A stretch of 64,000 bases of DNA from Pseudomonas resinovorans NBRC 106553 (GTDB taxonomy: Bacteria > Pseudomonadota > Gammaproteobacteria > Pseudomonadales > Pseudomonadaceae): contig NC_021499.1 of assembly GCF_000412695.1 (NCBI RefSeq), forward strand, positions 5,022,001-5,086,000. Direction: 5' to 3'. The notes under the pieces are model-generated. The model did not search any database. It saw nothing but the letters and a program-made list of their open reading frames with translations, and was not told where the DNA came from. The position numbers were made by a program, and so were the translations under genes. Every line of letters begins with the position of its first letter. The stretch's first letter is position 1. This document shows positions 8,985 through 17,093 of this stretch, piece after piece.

Positions 8985-9245
8985 GATGACGCCGCGCAAA
9001 GTGCCCCTTCAGGAGGCCGAGTGGAATCCTTGTGGAGGGGGACGAGCGGCATGGATGCCGCGAGAGCCGCGCAGGGCCATGGATGGCCCTTCGCGGCGGG
9101 CCCCCGGAGCAAGGAGGGAAGGAGGGAACCTCGGCGAAGCCGGGGCCGGATGCAGGGGCAAGCGTTTTGCTTCCTTTGGGGCGACTGCCAAAGGGAGTCG
9201 CCCGGGAGGGCGAAACAGAAACCTCAGCACGCGCAGCAATGAGCT
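8985..9245. other. multi-hairpin structured intergenic element
   Basis: The 523-base gap 8756-9278 holds the DUF4197 terminator, a palindromic repeat, and this stretch of strong local hairpins. They are GCGGCAT-gg-ATGCCGC at 9046-9061, a 13-bp stem with one mismatch at 9067-9096 (core AGGGCCAT-gg-ATGGCCCT), and GGGCGACT/AGTCGCCC at 9179-9203. The two central hairpins share the same gg loop and are a few bases apart. Short ORFs cross it but do not look like real proteins. From memory, related sequence recurs between genes in other pseudomonads, suggesting a dispersed repeat or structured RNA rather than a gene. Confidence 0.6.
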
Positions 9246-9278
9246 GAACTACCGCCCCCAAAACTCAATGCCAACCCC

Positions 9279-10436
9279 CTACCCTTCCAAAACCTCCACC
9301 CTCCGATCCCCCAGTGCCTCATCCAACCCCTGGTGGAACCAGCGCAAGGCCTGCTCGAACCGCCCATGCCAGAGCCGATCTGCAGCGCCAGCCCGGATGC
9401 CCGCCTGGACCCGCGCGGCCATGGCGAAGTCCTCCTCCAGGGCCGAGTAGAGAATCTCGTTGTTCTTCTCGAAGTAGCGCCGCGCCTTGTCGGTGGCCGG
9501 TTCCTCCGCCAGCAGGGTATGGCCCAGCACCCGGGTGGCCAGCGGGCCGTCGGGGAACACGGAGGAGAAGTCGATATGGTCCGGCTCCACCAGCACCAGG
9601 GTGTTGGGCCAAAGGAAGTACAGCAGGTTGCCGTGGCGGCGCAGGTCCCACTGGTCTTCCGGTTGCTCGAGGACATCCCGCAGGTTGCGCTTCACGTAGT
9701 AGTTGCGGATATGTCGGCCGAAACGCTCGAACAGCCCGAGGTTGGGCCAGAACAGGTGGTCGATGGTGGCCTGGTGGGCCTTGGCGACGTGGTAGTTCTC
9801 CAGGAAGGTATCGATGGTCAGCTTCCAGTTCACCGGCCGGCGAATGTCCCGGGGGTCGAAGACCACATGATCGTCCAGGGCGAAGCTCTCGAAGTCGGCG
9901 AGGATCTGCTCGCCGAAGAACGCGTCCATGTCCAGTGCCGGCCCGGGCGAGTGGCGCGCCCAGACGGCGCCGAAGCGTTCGGCCACCGGCACTTCGGTGA
10001 GGTTCAGGCAGGCGCGGTCGACGCCCTCGAAGCCGTAGCCATGGGGGATGCCGCGTAACTGGCCGTCGGGGTTGTAGGCCCAGGCGTGGTAGGGGCAGAC
10101 GAACACCCGATTGGCCCCGGCCGGCTCCCCCACCAACTGGGTGCCACGGTGCTTGCAGACATTCAGGAAGCCACGCAGGCGGCCCTGTCCATCACGGGTC
10201 AGCAGCAGCGGCGCGAGCAGGTCGCGGGTGATGAAGTGCCCGGCGGCGATTTCGCTGGAACGGGCCACCAGCAATGGCTCGCAGCGCAGGATTTCGTCAC
10301 GCTCGCGGCGGTGGCGCTGCTCGTCGAGGTAGGCGTCCACCGGCAAGGATGAGGGCGCCTCGACGCAATCGGAAACGCCCCGCTCCACCAGAGCCAGCGT
10401 TCGCTTCAGCAGTTCAACCTGGGTTGCATGGCGCAT
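9279..10436 (-). CDS. Rieske non-heme iron oxygenase, alpha-subunit type
   Basis: A 385-residue oxygenase. The N-terminal Rieske domain carries the [2Fe-2S] ligands Cys94, His96 (CKHRG) and Cys114, His117 (CPYHAW). The C-terminal catalytic domain has the mononuclear iron motif ENYHVAKAH (residues 213-221, ligands His216 and His221), with a third acidic ligand expected further on. It resembles the aromatic ring-hydroxylating dioxygenase alpha-subunit superfamily, which also includes carnitine- and betaine-type monooxygenases. No beta subunit, ferredoxin or reductase is nearby, so electrons must come from elsewhere. It lies 18 bases downstream of the TetR gene on the same strand, opposite a crotonase and an acyl-CoA ligase. 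The substrate is unknown. Confidence 0.9.
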   Translation of the reverse strand: MRHATQVELLKRTLALVERGVSDCVEAPSSLPVDAYLDEQRHRRERDEILRCEPLLVARSSEIAAGHFITRDLLAPLLLTRDGQGRLRGFLNVCKHRGTQLVGEPAGANRVFVCPYHAWAYNPDGQLRGIPHGYGFEGVDRACLNLTEVPVAERFGAVWARHSPGPALDMDAFFGEQILADFESFALDDHVVFDPRDIRRPVNWKLTIDTFLENYHVAKAHQATIDHLFWPNLGLFERFGRHIRNYYVKRNLRDVLEQPEDQWDLRRHGNLLYFLWPNTLVLVEPDHIDFSSVFPDGPLATRVLGHTLLAEEPATDKARRYFEKNNEILYSALEEDFAMAARVQAGIRAGAADRLWHGRFEQALRWFHQGLDEALGDRRVEVLEG

Positions 10437-10454
10437 GGCGGCCTCTTCTTCTTG

Positions 10455-11057
10455 TCATGACGGCTGGAGTGGCGCCAAGGCACCACGGATGAAATGCCAG
10501 AGCTGGCGCGACAGTTGTTCCGCCGCCGGCCTGGGTGAGCGGCCGAGGGCTTCCAGCAGCGCCTGGTGCATGCCGCCGAGGATCATCGCCGACACCAGCT
10601 CCGGGTCGAGGCTGGCGTTCAGCTGCCCGGCAGCCTGGCCACGGCGGATGTTGTCGGCGCCCTGACGGACGTTCTCGGCGATGCGCTGGGCTTCCAGCGC
10701 CGCCACCTCGGGCTCGCGTGCCAGGCTCACCAGCAGCAGCGGCGCCAGCGGTTCGGCGTAAACGAACTGCACCGCGCGGCGCACCCGCTGTTCCTCGCGG
10801 CTGCACCAGTCCTCGGCCCCCGGCAGCGGGTCGGCCGCCATCACTTCGGCCTGGTAGCGGTCGTGGAAATCCTCGGCCACGGCCGCCAGCAAGCCCGCGC
10901 GGGAATTGAAGTAGCGGTAGATCAGGCCCACCGACACCCCGGCCCGCTCCGCCACCCGCCCCACTTCCAGGCCACCGCCCAGCTCCAGCAACTCGTCGCG
11001 GGCGGCGTCCAGCAGGCTGGCACGGGTTCTCAGGGCTTTAGCGGAAAGGTCTGACAT
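10455..11057 (-). CDS. TetR-family transcriptional regulator
   Basis: A 200-residue repressor-type protein (start MSDLSAKALRTR at ATG 11057; a TTG at 11084 would add nine residues). Residues 8-55 form the TetR DNA-binding domain, with the recognition region ERAGVSVGLIYRYFNSRAGLL. The rest is the helical ligand-binding domain. It is divergent from the crotonase gene and directly upstream of the Rieske oxygenase gene on its own strand, so it most likely controls both directions in response to a substrate or acyl-CoA. The inducer cannot be read from sequence. Confidence 0.9.
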   Translation of the reverse strand: MSDLSAKALRTRASLLDAARDELLELGGGLEVGRVAERAGVSVGLIYRYFNSRAGLLAAVAEDFHDRYQAEVMAADPLPGAEDWCSREEQRVRRAVQFVYAEPLAPLLLVSLAREPEVAALEAQRIAENVRQGADNIRRGQAAGQLNASLDPELVSAMILGGMHQALLEALGRSPRPAAEQLSRQLWHFIRGALAPLQPS

Positions 11058-11087
11058 GTGGGCACTCAAGAAAGCGATAGACAATAA

Positions 11088-11112
11088 AAGTGAATTCAGT
11101 TTACTTACTTAT
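11088..11112. promoter_or_regulatory. candidate TetR operator in the divergent intergenic region
   Basis: The 102-base gap between the TetR and crotonase genes is AT-rich for this genome. It contains the palindrome TGAATTCA (11091-11098) followed by AGTTTACTTACT. Position and symmetry suit an autoregulatory TetR site; this is inference only. Confidence 0.35.
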
Positions 11113-11159
11113 CCCGACACGCCAAGCCCCGACCAACAATAAACAACGGAGCGCTTTCC

Positions 11160-11993
11160 ATGACCGAGTCCTGCGTCCACTACGCGGTGGACGGCCGCGT
11201 CGCCACCCTCACCCTGAATCGCCCGGAGCGCCTCAACGCCATCGACGACCGCATGCCGGCCGAGCTCGAAGCCGCCGTGCTGCGGGCCAATGCCGACGAC
11301 GCCGTCCATGTCATCGTGCTCACCGGCGCCGGGCGGGGCTTCTGCAGCGGCTACGACCTGAAGTTCTTCGCCGAGAACCCGCGCGGCATCTACGGCAGCC
11401 AGGAAATGCCCTGGGACCCGATGGTCGATTACGCGCTGATGAAACGGAACACCGAGCACTTCATGAGCCTGTTCCGCAGCTACAAACCGGTGATCGCCAA
11501 GGTCCAGGGCCCCGCCGTGGCCGGCGGCAGCGACATCGCCCTGTGCTGCGACCTGATCGTCATGGCTGACGAGGCGGTGATCGGCTACCCGCCGGCGCGG
11601 GTCTGGGGCTGTCCCACCACCGCCATGTGGGTCTACCGCCTGGGTCCGGAAAAGGCCAAGCGCATGCTGCTCACCGGCGACCTCATCGATGGCCGCGAAG
11701 CCCAGCGCCTGGGCCTGGTCTACCAGAGCGTGCCGCTGACCGAACTGGATGCCGCCGTCGAGGCACTCACCGGCCGCATGCAGGGCATCCCGAAAAACCA
11801 GCTGATGATGCAGAAGCTGATGATCAACCAGGCCTTCCACAACATGGGTCTGGAAACCACCCAGATGTTCGCCACGCTGTTCGACGGCATCACCCGTCAC
11901 AGCCCGGAAGGCGTGCGCTTCAAGGCCCGCTGCGAGGAGGTCGGCTTTGCCCTGGCGGTCAAGGAGCGCGACTCGGGCCAGCCCATTCCCTGA
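11160..11993 (+). CDS. atypical enoyl-CoA hydratase/isomerase (crotonase) family protein
   Basis: A 277-residue crotonase-fold protein. The CoA and oxyanion-hole regions are recognisable: LTLNRPERLNAID at 18-30, GAGRGFCSGYDL near 56-67 and VQGPAVAGGSDIALCCDL near 116-133. The two glutamates that act as acid and base in classical enoyl-CoA hydratases (in GGGCE and PE motifs) are not conserved; here the segments read AGGSD and GYPPARVWG. It may therefore hydrate poorly or catalyse another crotonase reaction. The acyl-CoA ligase starts 28 bases downstream, and the pair opposes a TetR-Rieske pair, suggesting one catabolic route for a carboxylic acid. Confidence 0.88.
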   Translation: MTESCVHYAVDGRVATLTLNRPERLNAIDDRMPAELEAAVLRANADDAVHVIVLTGAGRGFCSGYDLKFFAENPRGIYGSQEMPWDPMVDYALMKRNTEHFMSLFRSYKPVIAKVQGPAVAGGSDIALCCDLIVMADEAVIGYPPARVWGCPTTAMWVYRLGPEKAKRMLLTGDLIDGREAQRLGLVYQSVPLTELDAAVEALTGRMQGIPKNQLMMQKLMINQAFHNMGLETTQMFATLFDGITRHSPEGVRFKARCEEVGFALAVKERDSGQPIP

Positions 11994-12021
11994 CCGTCCA
12001 ACCGAGCGCAGGAGGTGTTCG

Positions 12022-13773
12022 ATGACCACACAGCAACCACCCACCGATCTGCCCAGCATTCCCGCCCTGCTCGCCTGGCGCGCCAGCCACACACCGGACT
12101 GGCCAGCCGCCCAGGTACAGGAAACGGGTGGCTGGCGAAGCCTCGACTGGGGCGAGGTCGCCCGCCGCAGCGAAGCCTACGCCCGGGCGCTGCTCGTCGC
12201 CGGCGTGGAGCCCGGCGACCGGGTGGCGATCTGGAGCCGCACCCGCCTGGAATGGAGCCTGCTGGACTTCGCCGTGCTCAGCGTCGGCGCCGTCAGCGTC
12301 GGGCTGTATCCGAGCCTTGCGCCGGCCCAGGCGCTCCAGCAATTGCAACGGGCCGACTGCAAACTGCTGTTCGTCGAGCACTCCATCCAGGCACTCCCCC
12401 TGGCCCACCAGGACCTGCGGATCATCTGCCTCGACGAGCCCGCGCCGGATAGCGGGCACCAGGGCCTCGGCGCCTTCCTCACGCCATTCGCCGACATCCC
12501 CCCGGAGCGGGTCCGGCAACGCTGGCAGGCGCTGAATCGCGATGCCCTGGCCAACCTGGTGTTCACCTCCGGCACCACCGGCGAGCCCAAGGCGGCGATG
12601 CTCAGCCATGGCAACCTGCTCGCTTCCATCAGCGCCTATCCCTTGCCGCCGCAACGCTATACCGGCCTGGCCTTCCTGCCGATGGCCCACGTCGGCGAGC
12701 GGGTGATCGGCCACTACCAGCGCCTCTGGTGCGGTGCCCAGGCCGCCTTTGTTCCGGACATCAACGATGTACCCAGGGCACTGGCCGAGGTGCGGCCGGA
12801 CTTCTTCGGCAGCGTACCGCGCCTGTACGAAAAGCTGCATGGCGCGGCCATGGCCCAGCGCGACGCCATGCCGGCCGGCAAACGGCGCCTGCTGGACTGG
12901 GCGCTGCGCACCGGCCTGCAACAGGCCCGAGGCGAACGCCAGGGCGGACTGGCGTTGCTGCTGGCCCGGCGGCTGGTGCTCGACAAGCTGCGCCAGCGCC
13001 TGTTCGGCGCGCGCATCCAGGTTCTGGTGAGCGGTGGCGCACCGCTGGACCCGCAGCTGGTGGAGTTCTTCTCCGTGCTCGGCCTGCCGCTCTGCGAAGG
13101 CTGGGGCATGTCCGAATCCACCGCGTTCCTGACCAGCAACGAGGGCGGCCGGGACAAGGCCGGCTCGGTGGGCCGTGCGGTGCCCGGCGTCGAGCTGCGC
13201 ATCGCCGATGACGGTGAGGTGCTGGCACGCGGCCCCCTGGTGTTCCAGGGCTACTTCCGCAATCCGGAGAAGACCGCCGAGACCTTCACCCAGGACGGCT
13301 GGCTGCGCAGCGGTGATCTCGGCCGGCTCGACGACCAGGGCTATCTCTGGCTCACAGGACGCAAGAAGGAAATCATCATCACCGCCGGCGGCAAGAACAT
13401 CGCGCCAGCGCCCATCGAGGCACGCCTCAAGCAGCACCCACTGGTGGACCAGGCGCTGGTGCATGGCGACCGGCGCAAGTACCTCAGCGCCCTGCTCGCC
13501 CTCGACCCGCAGCTTCTGGAGGCCTGGGCCCGGCGCAACGACCTGCCGGGCGGGCCGGCCGACTGGCTGCAGGCGCCAATCCTGCTGGCGGACCTGCAGG
13601 CCCATGTCGACGCGGTGAACGCGGAGCTGTCCCAGGTCGAGCGACTCAAGGCCTGGGCCCTGCTGCCACGCCCGCTGAGCCAGGAGCAGGACGAACTGAC
13701 GCCGACCCAGAAGCTCAAGCGCCCGGTGGTGGAACGGCGTTTCGCCGAGCTGCTGGATGGGATGTATGGCTAA
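12022..13773 (+). CDS. AMP-dependent acyl-CoA synthetase (long-chain type)
   Basis: A 583-residue ANL-superfamily ligase that should activate a carboxylic acid to its CoA thioester through an acyl-adenylate. The start at ATG 12022 is fixed by a strong AGGAGG site seven bases upstream. Motifs in order are the P-loop FTSGTTGEPKAAMLSHGN (near 180), GWGMSES (near 361), SGDLGRLDDQGYLWLTGR (near 432) and the hinge/lysine region KKEIIITAGGKNIAP. The overall layout is closest to long-chain/FadD15-type ligases. It ends the module begun by the crotonase. The substrate could be a fatty, aromatic or terpenoid acid and cannot be resolved here. Confidence 0.9.
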   Translation: MTTQQPPTDLPSIPALLAWRASHTPDWPAAQVQETGGWRSLDWGEVARRSEAYARALLVAGVEPGDRVAIWSRTRLEWSLLDFAVLSVGAVSVGLYPSLAPAQALQQLQRADCKLLFVEHSIQALPLAHQDLRIICLDEPAPDSGHQGLGAFLTPFADIPPERVRQRWQALNRDALANLVFTSGTTGEPKAAMLSHGNLLASISAYPLPPQRYTGLAFLPMAHVGERVIGHYQRLWCGAQAAFVPDINDVPRALAEVRPDFFGSVPRLYEKLHGAAMAQRDAMPAGKRRLLDWALRTGLQQARGERQGGLALLLARRLVLDKLRQRLFGARIQVLVSGGAPLDPQLVEFFSVLGLPLCEGWGMSESTAFLTSNEGGRDKAGSVGRAVPGVELRIADDGEVLARGPLVFQGYFRNPEKTAETFTQDGWLRSGDLGRLDDQGYLWLTGRKKEIIITAGGKNIAPAPIEARLKQHPLVDQALVHGDRRKYLSALLALDPQLLEAWARRNDLPGGPADWLQAPILLADLQAHVDAVNAELSQVERLKAWALLPRPLSQEQDELTPTQKLKRPVVERRFAELLDGMYG

Positions 13774-13819
13774 GAGCTCGCCCCTACGTCGCCCGCATAT
13801 TGCGCGAAAGACCAACGCC

Positions 13820-13908
13820 CGTAGGATGGGTCGGGCGGCGTTCCACTGAGCTTGCGATACCCATCGACTCCTTCCGCATGGGTATCGCTCCGCTCAACCC
13901 TTCCTACG
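13820..13908. repeat. palindromic intergenic repeat, GTAGGATGGGT family (copy 2)
   Basis: The outer arms CGTAGGATGGGT... and ...AACCCTTCCTACG and the inner arms GATACCCAT / ATGGGTATC match copy 1 at 8850-8923. An extra CGGGCGGCGTTCCACTGAG segment sits in the left arm and resembles the one at 57775-57825. Confidence 0.85.
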
Positions 13909-13943
13909 CTCTGCTTCCCTACCATCTCCCACACACACCAAAG

Positions 13944-13967
13944 AAAAGGCCCCTTGCGGGGCCTTTT
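13944..13967. terminator. bidirectional terminator between acyl-CoA ligase and mexK
   Basis: The stem AAGGCCCC / GGGGCCTT with loop ttgc is flanked by A and T tracts on both sides. It sits between the convergent 3' ends of the ligase and mexK genes and should stop transcription from either direction. Confidence 0.88.
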
Positions 13968-13970
13968 TCA

Positions 13971-16900
13971 TCAGTGGCTGGGCTGGGCGTCCGGTGCCGC
14001 CACCGCTCGTGGCTGCTCCGCTTCCACCGGTTTGACCCGGAACCAGGCGGCATACAGCGCCGGCAGGAACAGCAAGGTCAGGGCGGTGGCGACGATCAGA
14101 CCACCCATGATGGCCACGGCCATGGGGCCGAAGAACACGCTGCGCGACAGCGGGATCATCGCCAGCACAGCCGCCAGGGCGGTGAGCACGATGGGCCGGA
14201 AGCGCCGCACCGTGGCTTCGATGATGGCGTGCCAGCGATCCAGGCCCGCGGCGATGTCCTGCTCGATCTGGTCTACCAGGATCACCGAGTTACGCATGAT
14301 CATCCCCGACAGCGCGATGGTGCCGAGCATGGCCACGAAGCCGAAGGGCTGACGGAACACCAGCAGGAACAGGGTGACCCCGATCAGGCCCAGGGGCGCG
14401 GTGAGGAACACCATGGCCGAACGCGAGAAGCTCTTCAACTGCAGCATCAGCAGGGTCAGCACCACCACTATGAACAGCGGTATGCCCGCGTTCACCGAGC
14501 GCTGCCCACGCCCCGAGTCTTCCACGGTGCCGCCCACTTCCATCAGGTAGCCGTTGGGCAGTTCGGCGCGGATCGGGTCCAGGGTCGGCGAGATCTCCTT
14601 GACCAGGCTGGCCGGCAACGACTTGTCGTAGATGTCGGCGCGCACGGTCACCGTCGGCAGGCGGTTGCGGTGCCAGATGATGCCTTCCTCGAAGCCGTAC
14701 TCCAGGGTGGCGATCTGCGACAGGGGCACACTGCGGCCGTTGTCCGTCGGTACCGCCAGGCTCGGCAGCAGGGCCAGTTCCTGGCGCTCGCGGATGGTAC
14801 CGCGCAGGAGGATCTCGATCAGTTCGTTGTCCTCGCGGAACTGGCTGACGGGCGCACCGGTCAGCGAGCTCTGCAGGAAGCGCGACAGGTCGGCCGTGGT
14901 CACGCCCATGGCGCGGGCGCGGTCCTGGTCGATGTTCAGCCGCACCACCTTGCTCGGCTCTTCCCAGTCCAGGTGCACGTTCACCACATGGGGGTTCTCG
15001 CGCACCTTGTCCGCCACCTTGCGGGCCAAGGCGCGGACTTCCTCGATGTGCTCGCCGGACACGCGGAACTGCACCGGGTAACCGACAGGCGGACCGTTCT
15101 CAAGGCGCGAAATGCGGCTACGCAGGATCGGGAAATCGTCGTTCAGCACCTGGATCAGCCAGCTGCGGATTTCCTCGCGGGCTTCGATGGATTTGGCCAG
15201 CACCACGAACTGGGCGAAGCTCGCCGCAGGCAGCTGCTGGTCCAGGGGCAGGTAGAAGCGCGGCGAGCCGGTGCCGACGTACACCACGTAGTTATCCACA
15301 CCCGGATGCTCGCTGAGCAGTTGCTCCAGGCGCTTCACCTCGGCCTCGGTATTGGCCAGGGATGCACCTTCGCCCAGCTTGAGGTCGACCATCAGCTCCA
15401 GGCGCCCGGAGACCGGGAAGAACTGCTGGGGCACGAAACGGAACAGGGCGATGGATGCGACGAAGGCGGCCAGGGTCAGCAGGATCACCGTCTTGCGCCG
15501 CCGCACGCACCACTCCACCACGCGCCGGACGCGTTGGTAGAAGGGGGTGCCATAGGGGTCGTGGCCCTTGTCGCTGCGGCCATGCTTCTTCGCATGGAGC
15601 TTGGCCAGGTCCGGCAGCAGGCGGTCGCCCAGGTAGGGCACGAACACCACCGCGGCGATCCAGGACACCAGCAGGGCGATGGTCACCACCTGGAAGATCG
15701 AGCGCGTGTACTCGCCGGTGCCCGATTGCGCGGTGGCGATGGGCAGGAAACCGGCGGCGGTGATCAGGGTGCCGGTCAGCATCGGGAAGGCCGTGCTGGT
15801 CCAGGCGAAGCTGGCCGCCTTGAGGCGGTCAAAGCCCTGCTCCATCTTGATGGCCATCATCTCCACCGCGATGATCGCGTCGTCCACCAGCAAGCCCAGC
15901 GCCAGCACCAGCGCCCCCAGGGAAATCTTGTGCAGGCCGATGCCCAGGTAGTACATCACGGCGAAGGTCATCGCCAGCACCAGCGGGATGGACAGCGCCA
16001 CCACCAGGCCGGTGCGCAGGCCCAGGGAGAAGAAACTCACCAGCAGCACGATCACCACGGCCTCGGCGAGCACCCGGACGAACTCACCGACCCCGGCCTT
16101 CACCGCCGCCGGCTGGTCGGACACCTTGCGCAGCTGCATGCCGGCCGGCAGGTCCTGCTGCAAGCGCGCGAATTCGGCCTCCAGCGCCTGGCCCAACACC
16201 AGGATGTCGCCACCGGCCTTCATCGAAACGGCCAGGCCAATGGCGTCCTCGCCCATGAAGCGCATGCGCGGTGCCGGCGGGTCGTTGAAGCCGCGGCGGA
16301 CTTCAGCCACGTCGCCGATGCGGAAGGTGCGGTCCCCGACACGGATGGGGAAGTCGCGGATCTCCTTCACCGAATCGAAACGCCCGGACACCCGCAGCTG
16401 CACGCGGTCGCTGGCGGTTTCGAAGAAACCGGCGGCGGCCACCGCGTTCTGCGCCTCCAGCGCCTGCTGCACGGCGGCCAGCGGCAGGCCGAGGGTGGCG
16501 AGCTTGGTGTTGGACAGCTCGATCCAGATCTTCTCGTCCTGCAGGCCGAGCAGCTCCACCTTGCCCACATCCTTGACCCGCTGCAGCTGCAGCTGGATGC
16601 GGTCGGCGTAGTCCTTGAGCACGGCGTAGTCGAAGCCCTCGCCGGTCAGCGCGTAGATGTTGCCGAAGGTGGTGCCGAATTCGTCGTTGAAGAAGGGACC
16701 CTGGATACCCGGCGGCAAGGTATGGCGGATGTCGCTGATCTTCTTGCGCACCTGGTACCAGAGCTCGGGGATCTCCTTGGAGTGCATGGAGTCACGGGCG
16801 ATGAAGGTCACCTGGGACTCGCCGGGGCGCGAGAACGAGATGATCTTGTCGTACTCGCCGGTCTCCATCAGCTTCTTCTCGATGCGTTCGGTGACCTGGC

Positions 16901-17087
16901 GGGAGACTTCCTCGGCGCTGGCGCCCGGCCAGTTGGTGCGCACCACCATGGCCTTGAAGGTGAAGGGCGGGTCTTCGCTCTGCCCCAGCTTGGTGTACGA
17001 GATGGCCCCGACTATGCCCAGCAGCAGCATGAGGTAGAGGACGATCTGGCGGTTCTGCAACGCCCAGGCGGATAGGTTGAAATTCAC
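13971..17087 (-). CDS. mexK: RND efflux pump inner-membrane transporter MexK
   Basis: A 1038-residue resistance-nodulation-division transporter with twelve expected membrane helices and two large periplasmic loops. The proton-relay region in the fourth helix reads LLVDDAIIAVEMM with the paired aspartates. The N-terminus MNFNLSAWALQNRQIVLYL and the following region match P. aeruginosa MexK as I remember it. It lies seven bases downstream of the adaptor gene mexJ, with mexL divergent beyond, the same arrangement as in P. aeruginosa. MexJK exports erythromycin or triclosan there, using OprM or OpmH as outer-membrane partner. No outer-membrane factor is encoded in this operon. Confidence 0.94.
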   Translation of the reverse strand: MNFNLSAWALQNRQIVLYLMLLLGIVGAISYTKLGQSEDPPFTFKAMVVRTNWPGASAEEVSRQVTERIEKKLMETGEYDKIISFSRPGESQVTFIARDSMHSKEIPELWYQVRKKISDIRHTLPPGIQGPFFNDEFGTTFGNIYALTGEGFDYAVLKDYADRIQLQLQRVKDVGKVELLGLQDEKIWIELSNTKLATLGLPLAAVQQALEAQNAVAAAGFFETASDRVQLRVSGRFDSVKEIRDFPIRVGDRTFRIGDVAEVRRGFNDPPAPRMRFMGEDAIGLAVSMKAGGDILVLGQALEAEFARLQQDLPAGMQLRKVSDQPAAVKAGVGEFVRVLAEAVVIVLLVSFFSLGLRTGLVVALSIPLVLAMTFAVMYYLGIGLHKISLGALVLALGLLVDDAIIAVEMMAIKMEQGFDRLKAASFAWTSTAFPMLTGTLITAAGFLPIATAQSGTGEYTRSIFQVVTIALLVSWIAAVVFVPYLGDRLLPDLAKLHAKKHGRSDKGHDPYGTPFYQRVRRVVEWCVRRRKTVILLTLAAFVASIALFRFVPQQFFPVSGRLELMVDLKLGEGASLANTEAEVKRLEQLLSEHPGVDNYVVYVGTGSPRFYLPLDQQLPAASFAQFVVLAKSIEAREEIRSWLIQVLNDDFPILRSRISRLENGPPVGYPVQFRVSGEHIEEVRALARKVADKVRENPHVVNVHLDWEEPSKVVRLNIDQDRARAMGVTTADLSRFLQSSLTGAPVSQFREDNELIEILLRGTIRERQELALLPSLAVPTDNGRSVPLSQIATLEYGFEEGIIWHRNRLPTVTVRADIYDKSLPASLVKEISPTLDPIRAELPNGYLMEVGGTVEDSGRGQRSVNAGIPLFIVVVLTLLMLQLKSFSRSAMVFLTAPLGLIGVTLFLLVFRQPFGFVAMLGTIALSGMIMRNSVILVDQIEQDIAAGLDRWHAIIEATVRRFRPIVLTALAAVLAMIPLSRSVFFGPMAVAIMGGLIVATALTLLFLPALYAAWFRVKPVEAEQPRAVAAPDAQPSH

Positions 17088-17093
17088 GTCGCC

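Noticed and set aside
9009..9239. Short overlapping open frames in the 8985-9245 element, such as a 76-codon minus-strand frame.
   Set aside because: The composition follows the hairpin arms (Arg/Pro/Ala-rich), several frames are open at once, and no ribosome site or domain is visible. Structure explains the sequence better than coding.
10455..11084. TTG 11084 as the start of the first TetR gene.
   Set aside because: ATG 11057 gives a typical TetR N-terminus. The upstream TTG adds nine residues and lacks a clear ribosome site.
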